64,000 nucleotides of DNA from Capillimicrobium parvum (GTDB lineage: Bacteria > Actinomycetota > Thermoleophilia > Solirubrobacterales > Solirubrobacteraceae): NCBI RefSeq assembly GCF_021172045.1, contig NZ_CP087164.1, positions 2,542,001-2,606,000 of the forward strand, read 5' to 3'. This document shows positions 49,116 through 57,718 of the stretch, piece by piece. The position numbers and the translations under genes were made by a program. The notes under the pieces are model-generated. The model worked only from the letters and a program-made list of their open reading frames with translations. It made no database searches and was not told the origin of the DNA. The first letter of the stretch is position 1; each line of letters starts with the position of its first letter.

Positions 49116-50303
49116 TCAGCCCGTGACCTCGACGACGACGGCGGCGCCGGTGTCGCCGGCGGCGCATCCGGTGAACAGGCCGATGCCGCCGCCGCGGTCT
49201 TCGAGCGCGTGCAGCAGCTCGACGATGCCGCGCGCGCCGGTCGGGCCCTGCGGGTGGCCGTAGATGAGGCTGCAGCCGTAGGGGTTGAGGGCGCGCGCAT
49301 CGACGCCGGTCTCGCGGGCGAACCACACGTCGTTGACGACGAACGGATTGTGGGTCTTGACGATGTCGACGTCGTCGAACGTCAGCCCGGCGTCGTGGAG
49401 TGCCGCGCGTGCGGCGGGCACCGGGGCCTTGGGCATCGTGCCGGCGTCGACGCGGGCGAAGCCGGTGGACCGGATGCGGGCCAGAGGGCCGTCCACGCCC
49501 AGGTCGCGCGCCTGCTGGGCGGTGGTGAGGATCATCCCGGCGGCGCCGTCGGCCGGGTGGGTCTGGCTGCCGTAACTCACGACGCCATCCGGCGTGACCG
49601 GGGCCAGCGCACCGAGCTCCTCGAGGACGGCGGGTCGGATGCCCTGATCCTCCTCGATCTCGGTCGCGCGCTTCCCGCGGCCGACGGTGATCGGAACCAT
49701 CCAGCGGCGCTGGAAGGCGCGGTCGTCGGCGAGAGCGTCGGCGTACTGCTCGTAGCGGCGGACGGTGAGCTCGTCGAGGTGCGACTTGTCCATGCCGCCC
49801 TCGACCGCGACGCGCTCCGCCGTCGCGAGCATCGACTCGCCGGTCATCGGGTCGCGGGCGAAGGAGTCGAGGACCCAGTTCTCGCTGTCCGGGGTGCCGC
49901 CGGGTGCGCTCGTGCGTGGGTAGGTGAGGTGCGGTCCGTTCGATGTGCGGTCGGTGGTGACGACGAGGCGCGCGCCCATCGGCTCGACGTCCTGGGTTGC
50001 CGCCGCCGCGTGCAGCGCGGCCACCGAGGTGGCGCATGCCTGCGAGATCATGGGACCGCTGACGCCGGGGAACCCGAGTTGCGCGGCGAGGGTGGGAGCG
50101 CCGTAGAACGCCTCCTTCTGGGGAATGGTCCAGCCTAGGACGAGCTCGCGGACCGGCCACGTCGTCCCGCGCTCGCGCAGCGCACGCCCGGTGACCTGCT
50201 TGGCCAGCTCGAGGCTGTTGAGGTCGGCGGTGGCTCCCTGCCAGCGCACGAACGGCGACGACCACGCGGCCCGCAGGGGAATGACGGTGTTCTCGAAGCG
50301 CAC
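49116..50303 (-). CDS. Thiolase (acetyl-CoA acetyltransferase family)
   Basis: A 395-residue thiolase. The acyl-accepting Cys is C90 ('MISQACATSVAALHAAAAT'). The C-terminal signatures are 'NPYGCSLIYGHPQGPTGAR' with the active His and 'FTGCAAGDTGAAVVVEV' with the proton-acceptor Cys; 'KTHNPFVVND' supplies the Asn. It likely cleaves or forms a beta-ketoacyl-CoA at the end of the catabolic route. It is divergent from the aldolase operon across a 171-bp region holding operator site 1. Confidence 0.88.
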   Translation of the reverse strand: MRFENTVIPLRAAWSSPFVRWQGATADLNSLELAKQVTGRALRERGTTWPVRELVLGWTIPQKEAFYGAPTLAAQLGFPGVSGPMISQACATSVAALHAAAATQDVEPMGARLVVTTDRTSNGPHLTYPRTSAPGGTPDSENWVLDSFARDPMTGESMLATAERVAVEGGMDKSHLDELTVRRYEQYADALADDRAFQRRWMVPITVGRGKRATEIEEDQGIRPAVLEELGALAPVTPDGVVSYGSQTHPADGAAGMILTTAQQARDLGVDGPLARIRSTGFARVDAGTMPKAPVPAARAALHDAGLTFDDVDIVKTHNPFVVNDVWFARETGVDARALNPYGCSLIYGHPQGPTGARGIVELLHALEDRGGGIGLFTGCAAGDTGAAVVVEVTG

Positions 50304-50431
50304 GACTCTCCTTCGGCCTCAGGCGTGCGCGCCATGATGGCCGCACGTACGAGATCCTATGACATCTGCCTGACGCACGACATCAGACAGTCTCGTAACG
50401 CGCCGTCCCGATTAGGCCTGAATACCCTACT

Positions 50432-50450
50432 GATACGCTCCGTTGCGTAC
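50432..50450. promoter_or_regulatory. Catabolic operator, site 1
   Basis: GATACGC-TCCGTT-GCGTAC, an interrupted palindrome in the divergent thiolase/aldolase promoter region. The same sequence recurs at 59256 (on the other strand) and in variants at 54329 and 59321. Confidence 0.75.
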
Positions 50451-50474
50451 TGGTAAGAGGAGGAGGAGGTTGCC

Positions 50475-51101
50475 GTGGCACGGACACCGCAGGTTGGCAC
50501 GGCGGACATCACGGGCGTCGTCGCCTACCAGCCCACGACGGTCCGCACCGACGTCGTCATCGACCGCAACACGAAGGACGCGATCGACCTCGACGAGGCG
50601 GCGCGGGCCGCCGACGTGCTGGTCCGGGACGGAGCGAGCGCGATCTGCCTGAACGGCACGTTCGGCGAGCTGTCGTCGCTCACCCTCGAGGAGATCCTCG
50701 CCTTCACGCGCGCCGTCGTGGAGTCGGTCGCCGACCGCGTGCCGGTGTTCGGGGGAGCCACGACGCTGAACACCCGAGACACGCTCGACCGGGCGCGCCG
50801 GTTCCGCGAGATCGGCGCTCACGGCCTGAACCTCGGCCGCGGGATGCTCTCCGCCATGGGCGACGTCAACATCGTCCGCTGGTACCAGGACGTCGCGCAG
50901 GAGCTGCCCGATATGGCGATCTTCCGCTACGACGACGTCCAGGCGTTCAAGCGCCCGATCAACACCGCGGTCTATCGCGAGCTGGCGAAGATCCCGCAGG
51001 TCGTCGCCTGCAAGTACCGCACGCAGATCGTCGTCGGGCGCATGATCCAGACGAACACCTACAACGCCGGTCTCGAGGCGGCCGCGGCAGTCCCGGCATG
51101 A
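50475..51101 (+). CDS. DHDPS/NahE-type aldolase, C-terminally truncated
   Basis: A 208-residue class I aldolase-type protein. 'ICLNGTFGELSSLTLEEILA' is the G-T-F-G-E carboxylate-binding motif seen in hydratase-aldolases such as NahE. 'IFRYDDVQAFKRPI' carries the catalytic Tyr (Y152), and K180 in 'VVACKYRTQ' would be the Schiff-base lysine. Family members are about 300-330 residues, so the last third of the barrel is missing. After 'GRMIQTNTYNAGLEA' the frame ends and the RraA-like gene starts (ATGA overlap). Either an internal deletion joined them or the protein is inactive. It follows operator 1 and an AGGAGGAGG site. Confidence 0.7.
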   Translation: MARTPQVGTADITGVVAYQPTTVRTDVVIDRNTKDAIDLDEAARAADVLVRDGASAICLNGTFGELSSLTLEEILAFTRAVVESVADRVPVFGGATTLNTRDTLDRARRFREIGAHGLNLGRGMLSAMGDVNIVRWYQDVAQELPDMAIFRYDDVQAFKRPINTAVYRELAKIPQVVACKYRTQIVVGRMIQTNTYNAGLEAAAAVPA

Positions 51102-51708
51102 GACTTGCGCAGCGGCTGGCCGCGCTCAGCGCGTCGGGCGTCTCCGACGCGACCGGTGGCCAGGGCGTCGTGCGCACCGGCCTGATCCGCTACAGCGGCT
51201 CGGGCACCGTCGCCGGCCGCGCCGTGACCGCCGATTGCGCGGAGGGCTCGCTGCTCGCGGTGTTCGGTGCGCTCGACCGGGCGCAGCCGGCGACGTGCTC
51301 TGCATGACCGCCCCGGGCGACACCGCCTATCTGGGCGAGCTGCTCGCGACGGACATCGCCAACCGCGGCCTCGCGGCGGCGGTGGTCGACGGCCTCATCC
51401 GCGACAGCGAGGCGCTGCCGGGCCTGCCGGTCTCGTTCTTCGCGCGCGGCGTCACGCCGACGGCCCGTCGCGGCGACGACCCAGGGCGATCCATGATCCC
51501 CATCGACCTGGGCGGGGTGCAGGTGCGTCCGGGAGACTGGATCGTCGCCGACGGGGACGGCGTCGTGGCGATCGCCGCCGGCGAGGTCGACAGCGTGCTG
51601 GCCAAGGCCGAGGAGGCTGCGCGGCTGGAGGAGCGGATGCTCGAGCGCATCAGGGCGGGCGCCAACGTGATGGACGCCGTCCGCGCGGTGATCGGGGCGC
51701 CGTCGTGA
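51098..51708 (+). pseudogene. RraA/HMG-aldolase-like gene, frameshifted
   Basis: The first frame (51098-51307) reads 'LAALSASGVSDATGGQGVVR' to 'AVFGALDRAQP'. The homologous continuation is in the next frame: 'GDVLCMTAPGDTAYLGELLA', 'AAAVVDGLIRDSEALPGLPV', 'VQVRPGDWIVADGDGVVAI'. One missing G near 51291 (CCGGCGAC for CCGGGCGAC) explains the shift. Together they give a protein of about 203 residues of the RraA-like 4-hydroxy-4-methyl-2-oxoglutarate aldolase family, which cleaves products of ring fission. A base-call error is as likely as real inactivation. Confidence 0.75.
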
Positions 51709-53207
51709 GCGGGACGGCGACGCGGCCGGCGCCGATGATGATCGGCGCGGAGCACGAGACGCGGTCCGGCGAGACCCTTGACGTCCTGACGCCCTCGACC
51801 GGCGAGGTGATCGCGCGGGTGCCCGCAGGCGACGCGACGGACGTGGATCTCGCCGTCGCGCGCGCGAAGGAGGCGTTCGCGACGTGGTCGCGCGTCCCCG
51901 CCGCCCAGCGCGCGAAGCTGATCAACCGCCTCGCCGACCTCGTCGACGAGCGGCTGCCCGAGCTGTTCGAGCTCGAGACGTCGAACAACGGCCGCCCGAT
52001 CGTCGAGACGCGCGCCCAGCTGTCGATGGCCGGCGGCATCTACCGCTACAACGCCGCCCTCGCGCTGACCGAGCGCGGCGAGACGTTCGACGCCGGCCCG
52101 CAGCACCATGGCTACCTGCAGCGCTCGCCGCTCGGCGTGTGTGGCGTGATCGTCCCGTTCAACCACCCGTTTCTCATCATGGCCCGCGGCGTGGCGCCCG
52201 CGCTGGCCGCGGGCAACACCGTGGTCGTCAAGCCGTCCGAGCTCACGCCGCTCACCGCGCTGCGCTTCGCCCGTCTCGCGGCGGAGGCGGGGATCCCCGA
52301 CGGCGTCGTCAACGTCGTCACGGGCCTCGGCCCGGCGGTCGGGGCGCCGCTGACCCGCCACCCGGACGTCAAGAAGATCGAGTTCACCGGCGGCGCGGGG
52401 ACCGGGCGGCAGGTCGCGGTGGCCGCGGCCGAGCGCTTCGTCTCCTACAGCGCCGAGCTCGGCGGCAAGACGCCGGTGCTGGTGTTCGACGATGCGGGCG
52501 TGGAGGAGGCCGCGCGCGGCTGCGCGTTCGCCGCCTTCATCGCGGCCGGGCAGACGTGCGTCTGCGGCTCCCGGATCCTCGTGCAGGAGTCGATGTACGA
52601 CGCGTTCGTCAGCGCGCTCGTCGAGCAGACCGGGGCGATCGGCATCGGCGATCCGGCGGATCGCGCGACGCAGATGGGGCCGCTCATCTCCGCCGCCGCG
52701 CGCGACCGCTCGGCCGCCTACACCGCGATCGCGCGCGACGAGGGTGCGACGATCCTCACCGGGGGCGCGCCGCCGCGGCTCGACGCGCCCTTCGACCGCG
52801 GGTTCTTCTTCGCGCCGACCATCGTCGGCAACGCGACGAACGGGATGCGCTGCGCCCAGGAGGAGATCTTCGGCCCGGTCATCGTCGTGGCGACGTTCCG
52901 CGACGAGGCGGACGCGATCCGCCAGGCCAACGACATCCCGTTCGGGCTCGGCGCGGCGATCTGGACCCGCGACGTCGCCCGCGCACACCGGGTGGCCGGC
53001 CGGATCGAGGCCGGGATGGTGTGGGTCAACGACCACCACCGGACCGCGCCGGCGATGCCGTGGGGCGGGGTGAAGGACCCCGGCTTCGGCAAGCAGTCGG
53101 GGCGGGAGGCGTACGACTCGTTCACCACCGTGAAGGCGGTCGTCGTCCGGACGGCTCCCGACCCGGTCGACTGGTACGGCAGCGACCCGCACGACCGGCT
53201 GAACTGA
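51705..53207 (+). CDS. Aldehyde dehydrogenase
   Basis: A 500-residue NAD(P)-dependent ALDH. Visible are the Asn region 'VPFNHPFLIM' (N153), cofactor strands 'NTVVVKPSELTPL' and 'IEFTGGAGTGRQV', general base E251 ('ELGGKTP'), catalytic C285 ('GQTCVCGSR') and 'EEIFGPVIVVATF'. GTG 51705 overlaps the preceding stop. It likely oxidises a semialdehyde or aldehyde from ring-cleavage or aldolase steps. Last gene of the operon driven from operator 1. Confidence 0.92.
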   Translation: MSGTATRPAPMMIGAEHETRSGETLDVLTPSTGEVIARVPAGDATDVDLAVARAKEAFATWSRVPAAQRAKLINRLADLVDERLPELFELETSNNGRPIVETRAQLSMAGGIYRYNAALALTERGETFDAGPQHHGYLQRSPLGVCGVIVPFNHPFLIMARGVAPALAAGNTVVVKPSELTPLTALRFARLAAEAGIPDGVVNVVTGLGPAVGAPLTRHPDVKKIEFTGGAGTGRQVAVAAAERFVSYSAELGGKTPVLVFDDAGVEEAARGCAFAAFIAAGQTCVCGSRILVQESMYDAFVSALVEQTGAIGIGDPADRATQMGPLISAAARDRSAAYTAIARDEGATILTGGAPPRLDAPFDRGFFFAPTIVGNATNGMRCAQEEIFGPVIVVATFRDEADAIRQANDIPFGLGAAIWTRDVARAHRVAGRIEAGMVWVNDHHRTAPAMPWGGVKDPGFGKQSGREAYDSFTTVKAVVVRTAPDPVDWYGSDPHDRLN

Positions 53208-53240
53208 GCCGGGCGCCCGCGCGCGGGCGCCCGGTGTCCG

Positions 53241-54308
53241 TCAGTTGCTCGGGGCGGCGAGGACCTCCGCGACCACCCGGCGGTGCTCACGCATGGTCTC
53301 CATCCCGTCCTGTCCGGGCTGGCGGCCGAACCCGCAGTACATCGCTACCCCGAAGTCGTCGAGGTACTGCGACGCGGTCGCGTGGCGGCGGCGCAGGCCA
53401 TCGACCCCGTCGACGGGCAGCACGATGCCCAGGTACAGGCGCGTATCGGGCGTGTCGAGGTCGGCAAGCGGCGCGAAGAACCGGCTGTCCTCGCTGCGCA
53501 GGTCACGCGGGCCGGCCAGGTGCAGGAAGTCGACCGGGCGCCCGGACTCCTGCACCGCGTAGTTCGCCATCTTGACCAGCAGCGACATGTCCCGGGCCTC
53601 GTACATCGGCCACGCCGGGAACGTGCCGTAGCAGAGGTGATACCCGACCAGGACCTGCTCGGGGATCATCCGCGTCAGCCGGGTGACGCCGCCGGCGAAG
53701 CGCTTCCAGGCGTCGCCCTCCATCCACGAGATGACGCCCTCGATGTTGAGGACCTCCCAGCACACGTCCCACTGGATGACCAGGTCCTCGGGCGGGATGG
53801 CGTCGGTCAGCCGCCGGATCTCCCGGGAGAACATCTCCTCGTAGGCGGCGGAGACGACCGCGAAGTCGTGCTCCCAGTCGCGCTTGAAGCTCGCCATGAC
53901 GCTGGTGTTGAACGGCAGGCCGACCTGGAAGCGCACGTGCGCCGGGATGGCGCCCTCGTCGCGCAGCCTGCGGAAGACCTCATAGGACGCGATCGCGTCG
54001 TCGAGGCGCGGCCAGCGGTCGAAGGTCAGCTCGCCGACGCCGATGCCGTCGCGCACGCCGAGCACGGTGATCTGCTCGACATGACGCGGCGGAACGGCCC
54101 CCGGCTCGACCACCTCGATGCCCTCGTTGGGCTCCAGCATCGTCATGTGGTCGTAGGCGGCCCACAGCGCGCGCGGGCCGGTCTCGCCGTCGGGGAGCGC
54201 GAACACGAGGTCGCCGTACAGTTCGCCTCCGACGCGCAGGGCCTCCTCCGTCGATGCGGCAGGGAGGCTTCCCACCAAGAGCAGCTCGCTCGAAACCCTG
54301 GGGGCCAT
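53241..54308 (-). CDS. MetE-like zinc TIM-barrel protein A
   Basis: A 355-residue protein of an uncharacterised UROD/MetE-like family. It opens 'ELLLVGSLPAASTEEALRVG' and 'ALPDGETGPRALW'. The potential zinc site is H224-x-C226 in 'GYHLCYGTFPAWPM' and C325 in 'YCGFGRQ', the pattern used by cobalamin-independent methionine synthase for thiol activation. 'FFAPLADLDTPDTRLYLGIV' is shared with the paralog at 60537. A methyltransfer (demethylation) or other thiol-dependent reaction is inferred. It is divergent from the operon at 54366, with operator 2 between. Confidence 0.72.
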   Translation of the reverse strand: MAPRVSSELLLVGSLPAASTEEALRVGGELYGDLVFALPDGETGPRALWAAYDHMTMLEPNEGIEVVEPGAVPPRHVEQITVLGVRDGIGVGELTFDRWPRLDDAIASYEVFRRLRDEGAIPAHVRFQVGLPFNTSVMASFKRDWEHDFAVVSAAYEEMFSREIRRLTDAIPPEDLVIQWDVCWEVLNIEGVISWMEGDAWKRFAGGVTRLTRMIPEQVLVGYHLCYGTFPAWPMYEARDMSLLVKMANYAVQESGRPVDFLHLAGPRDLRSEDSRFFAPLADLDTPDTRLYLGIVLPVDGVDGLRRRHATASQYLDDFGVAMYCGFGRQPGQDGMETMREHRRVVAEVLAAPSN

Positions 54309-54328
54309 GGACTCTCTCCTTCCAGATG

Positions 54329-54348
54329 GATACGAAACGAATCGTATC
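54329..54348. promoter_or_regulatory. Catabolic operator, site 2
   Basis: GATACGA-AACGAA-TCGTATC, with perfect 7-bp arms and a 6-bp spacer, 20 bp from one divergent start and 17 bp from the other. Binding here would block both genes. Confidence 0.8.
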
Positions 54349-54365
54349 ACGGTAGGATGGCGCCG

Positions 54366-55361
54366 ATGAGCGACGCTCCGTTCTTCGTCTCCTCGCAGGC
54401 GGCCACGCAGGTGTTCGCCTGGCCGGAGGCGATCGCCGCGCTGGCGCAGGCCTACGCGGCGCCGCCCAACCCGGCGGCAACTCCGCCGCGCACCGTCGCC
54501 CACGACGACGGCGCCTGGCTGCGCACCCTGCCGGCGCTGCCCAGCGGCGGGCGGTACTTCGGCGCCAAGCTCATGGCGATGGCGCCCGCCTCGGCCCAGC
54601 CCGGGGTCGAGTACGTGATCGTGTTGTGGGATCGCGAGACCAGCCGCATCGCGGCGTTCGTGGACGGCCACGAGGTCACGGCCCTGCGCACCGCGGCGAC
54701 CTCGGCCGCCGCCCTCGACCGCCTGGCCCCACCCGGCCCGATCCGCCTCGGCGTCCTCGGCAGCGGCCTGGAGGCGACGATGCACGTGCGCGCCTTCTCC
54801 GCCGTGCGGCCGATCGAACGGCTCGTCGTCTCGAGCCCCACGCCGGCGCGCCGCGAGGCGTTCGCCGAGACGGCCGCCCGCGACCTGGGCTGCGCGGCCG
54901 AGGCGGTCGCCGACGGCGCCGCCGCGGTGCGGGGCGCGTCGGTCGTGCTGGCGGCGGCCCGGTCGCGCGGCGAGCAGCCGATCCTCCACGGCGACTGGCT
55001 CGCGCCGGAGGTGGCCGTCGTGTCCATCGGCTCGACCATCCCGGCCCAGCGCGAGATCGGCGCCAGCGTCGTCGCCGCGAGCGACCTCATCGTCTGCGAC
55101 ACCGTCGAGGAGGTCGTCGAGCAGACGGGCGACATGCTCGAAGCCGCCCGCGCCGGCATCGACTTCGCCGGTCGGACCTTCTCGCTGCACGACCTGCTCG
55201 CCGGAGCGCTGGACGAGCGGCTGGCGCACGCGCCGCGGCGCCTGTTCAAGTCGGTGGGCGGCGGACTCCAGGACGTCGTCGTCGCCGAGGTGATCGTCCG
55301 CCGCGCCCTGGAGGCGGGCCTGACCACGCCCTTGCCGATCGGGTTCGACACGAAGGAGTAG
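54366..55361 (+). CDS. Ornithine cyclodeaminase/mu-crystallin family protein
   Basis: A 331-residue NAD(P)-binding protein: 'GRYFGAKLMAMAPASAQPGV' with the family Lys, 'HEVTALRTAATSAAALDRLA' with the R-T-A substrate motif, the Rossmann motif 'GVLGSGLEATMHVRAF', and 'VSIGSTIPAQREI'. The family includes ornithine cyclodeaminase, ketimine reductases and alanine dehydrogenases; the real substrate here is unknown. It starts a three-gene operon (3-bp and 18-bp gaps) behind operator 2. Confidence 0.85.
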   Translation: MSDAPFFVSSQAATQVFAWPEAIAALAQAYAAPPNPAATPPRTVAHDDGAWLRTLPALPSGGRYFGAKLMAMAPASAQPGVEYVIVLWDRETSRIAAFVDGHEVTALRTAATSAAALDRLAPPGPIRLGVLGSGLEATMHVRAFSAVRPIERLVVSSPTPARREAFAETAARDLGCAAEAVADGAAAVRGASVVLAAARSRGEQPILHGDWLAPEVAVVSIGSTIPAQREIGASVVAASDLIVCDTVEEVVEQTGDMLEAARAGIDFAGRTFSLHDLLAGALDERLAHAPRRLFKSVGGGLQDVVVAEVIVRRALEAGLTTPLPIGFDTKE

Positions 55362-55364
55362 GAC

Positions 55365-56384
55365 ATGGCCGACTACACCAAGGATGACGCGCGCGCCTGG
55401 GCCCGGGAGCGCCTGACCGGCTGCGCGGCCGTCACGATCCCGACGTTCACCGCTGACCTCAAGCGGCTCAACGAGCACGCGATCCGCCACGACGTCGAGC
55501 GGGCCGTCGAGCACGGGTTCAGCTACACGCTCCTGATGACGGAGACGGCCATCACGCCCGAGGAGGCCGGCCGGTTCACCGCCGTCGCGCGCGAGGCCGC
55601 GGCGGGGCGCCTGCGGCTGTTCGCCCACGCCGCGTTCGGCACGCTGGAGGACAACGTCGAAGCGGTGCGCACCGCCGAACGGGAGGGCGCCGATCTCGTC
55701 CTGCTCGCCTACCCGCCGCAGTTCTGGCCGACCAGCGAGCAGGAGATCTACGACTGGACCCGCGAGGTCTGCGAGGCGACGAGCCTCGGCGTGATGCTGT
55801 TCGGCCTGCCAGCGTGGGGCTTCGAGCGTGTCCATCCCGCCGGCATGCCGGTCTCCTTCGTGCGGCGGGTGCTCGACACGATGCCGAACGTCGTCGCCAT
55901 CAAGGCCGAGCAGGGCTTCCCGCTCGTCGCCGGCGTGTGCGAGATGTACCACCACTTCCGCGACGAGGTCGTCATCAGCTGCCCGATCGAGTCCGACGCG
56001 ATCCCGCTGATGAGCGTCATGGACCTGCAGTTCTCCGGGACCAGCAACACGCAGTGGATGAGCGACTGGTACCCGCGCACGTTCGAGCTGGCCCGCACCG
56101 GCCGCTGGGAGGAGGCGATGCAGCGCTTCTGGGCGGTGCAGCCCGCACGTCAGGCCGCCACCGCGGCGACCCAGGCCTACATCGGCGGCACGACCGTGCT
56201 CAACCGGACGATGTGGAAGTACCAGGACTGGCTGGCCGGATACAACGGCGGGCCGCTGCGCGCCCCGGCGATGCGCGTCCCTGACCGGTTCATGAAGTCC
56301 CTGCGCGCTGGCTTGGAGGCCGCGGGCCTGCCGGTCACGACCGACCCTGACCGGGAGTTCATGACCGGCCGCCATCCGGCCTGA
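55365..56384 (+). CDS. DHDPS-family protein (aldolase/lyase)
   Basis: A 339-residue TIM-barrel protein of the DapA/NAL superfamily. 'GCAAVTIPTFTADLKRLNEH' is the N-terminal strand. 'YTLLMTETAITPEEAGRFTA' occupies the G-T-T-G-E site with T-E-T, a variant. The Schiff-base Lys is in 'NVVAIKAEQGFPLVA', and 'GVMLFGLPAWGFERVHP' fills the Tyr-containing strand without the usual Tyr. The changes suggest a reaction other than standard pyruvate aldol chemistry. It ends with a long 'YQDWLAGYNGGPLRAPAMRV' region. It sits between the OCD-like and MetE-like genes. Confidence 0.78.
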   Translation: MADYTKDDARAWARERLTGCAAVTIPTFTADLKRLNEHAIRHDVERAVEHGFSYTLLMTETAITPEEAGRFTAVAREAAAGRLRLFAHAAFGTLEDNVEAVRTAEREGADLVLLAYPPQFWPTSEQEIYDWTREVCEATSLGVMLFGLPAWGFERVHPAGMPVSFVRRVLDTMPNVVAIKAEQGFPLVAGVCEMYHHFRDEVVISCPIESDAIPLMSVMDLQFSGTSNTQWMSDWYPRTFELARTGRWEEAMQRFWAVQPARQAATAATQAYIGGTTVLNRTMWKYQDWLAGYNGGPLRAPAMRVPDRFMKSLRAGLEAAGLPVTTDPDREFMTGRHPA

Positions 56385-56402
56385 GACGCGAGGGGAGAGA
56401 CG

Positions 56403-57563
56403 ATGCCCGACACCATCCGCGCCGACCACATCGGCAGCCTGCTGCGGCCGCCTGCGCTGCTCGAGGAGATCCACGAGATCTACGACGCAGGCCATACGGC
56501 GCTGCTCGCCGCGGAGCGCGCGAAGGATCGCACGCGGCTGCACCAGCTCGAGGACGAGGCGATACGGCGGGTCGTCGCGCGCCAGCAGGATCTCGGGCTC
56601 GAAGTCGTCACCGACGGCGAGTTCCGGCGCCTCATGTACTTCAACTCCTTCTTCGACGCCGTCGACGGGCTCGCCCCGAGCGCCTCGAAGCTGCACTTCC
56701 GCGGCGACGACGGCAGCGTCGTCGAGCACGAGGGGCCGGTCGCCATCGTGGGGCGCGTCGCCAAGCGCGAGAGCCCCGCGGCGGCCGAGGCGCAGTTCGT
56801 CTCGGGCCTCACCGACCGCACCGTCAAGGTGGCGTTCCCGACCGCGTCCTTCCTGGTCGGCCAGGCGGCCCTGGGCCCGGGCATCGAGGCCTACGGGTCG
56901 ACCGAGGAGGCGTCCGCGCAGCTGGTCGGCGTGCTGCGCGAGCTGGTCGACGACGCCGTCGCGGCGGGCGCGACCTACGTCCAGTTCGACGTGAGCGGCT
57001 ACATGATGCTGTCGGCCTCGCCGCTGGGCCAGCTGGTGCGCTCGCGCGGCATCGACCTCGACGCGCTCCTGGAGCAGATGCTGGAGGCCGACCGCCGCCT
57101 CGTCGCGGGCCTGCCCGACCACGTCACGATCTGCATGCACCAGTGCCGCGGCAACTACGCGTCACGCTACCTGGCCGACCACGACGGCCTGGGCGAGCTG
57201 GGCGAGACGTTCTTCTCGCTGCCCTACGACCGCTTCACCCTCGAGTGGGACGGCCACGTCGAGCGCACCGACGCCGACTATGCGGCGCTGGAGCGCGTGC
57301 CGCCCGGCGGGCCCACGGTCGTGCTCGGCGTCGTCAGCACGCGCCACCCGGAGCTCGAGTCGGCCGATGCCATCGCCGCGACGGTCGACCGCGCGGCGCG
57401 CCACGTCGCGCTCGAGCAGCTGGCGATCTCGCCGCAGTGCGGGTTCTCGTCCGCGCTGACGACGAGCGACGACGACCGCCCCGACGGCAACCTCATCGAC
57501 GAGGACGCCCAGTGGCGCAAGCTCGAGCTCCTCGTGACGACCGCGCAGCGGATCTGGGGCTGA
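56403..57563 (+). CDS. Cobalamin-independent methionine synthase II-like protein (B)
   Basis: A 386-residue MetE C-terminal-domain-like protein of the YxjG/YxjH type. 'IRADHIGSLLRPPALLEEI' and 'EVVTDGEFRRLMYFNSFFD' are family hallmarks. Zinc ligands H246-x-C248 ('CMHQCRGNYASRY'), E281 and C346 ('ISPQCGFSS') are all present. It lacks the N-terminal MetE half that binds folate, so the methyl donor is not methyl-tetrahydrofolate in the usual way. In this catabolic operon a role in removing a methyl group from a substrate is possible. RBS GGGGAGAG precedes the ATG. Confidence 0.85.
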   Translation: MPDTIRADHIGSLLRPPALLEEIHEIYDAGHTALLAAERAKDRTRLHQLEDEAIRRVVARQQDLGLEVVTDGEFRRLMYFNSFFDAVDGLAPSASKLHFRGDDGSVVEHEGPVAIVGRVAKRESPAAAEAQFVSGLTDRTVKVAFPTASFLVGQAALGPGIEAYGSTEEASAQLVGVLRELVDDAVAAGATYVQFDVSGYMMLSASPLGQLVRSRGIDLDALLEQMLEADRRLVAGLPDHVTICMHQCRGNYASRYLADHDGLGELGETFFSLPYDRFTLEWDGHVERTDADYAALERVPPGGPTVVLGVVSTRHPELESADAIAATVDRAARHVALEQLAISPQCGFSSALTTSDDDRPDGNLIDEDAQWRKLELLVTTAQRIWG

Positions 57564-57718
57564 ACGCGGCCGGCGGTGGTCGCGCCAGGGGTGCCGACGC
57601 CGGCCCGCGGCCTCCAAGGTGGGCTTGCAGCGCCTGCCGCCGGGAGGCGCGCCCCCGTGGGGTCCAGTGCAGCCGTCCGGAAGCTCTTCGAGACCCGAAG
57701 AACTTGCGGATGGGTGTA

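Noticed and set aside
54309-57140. Extension of the MetE-like protein A to a 1299-residue protein
   Set aside because: The extra about 940 residues are antisense of three well-defined genes; the true start is ATG 54308, next to operator 2.
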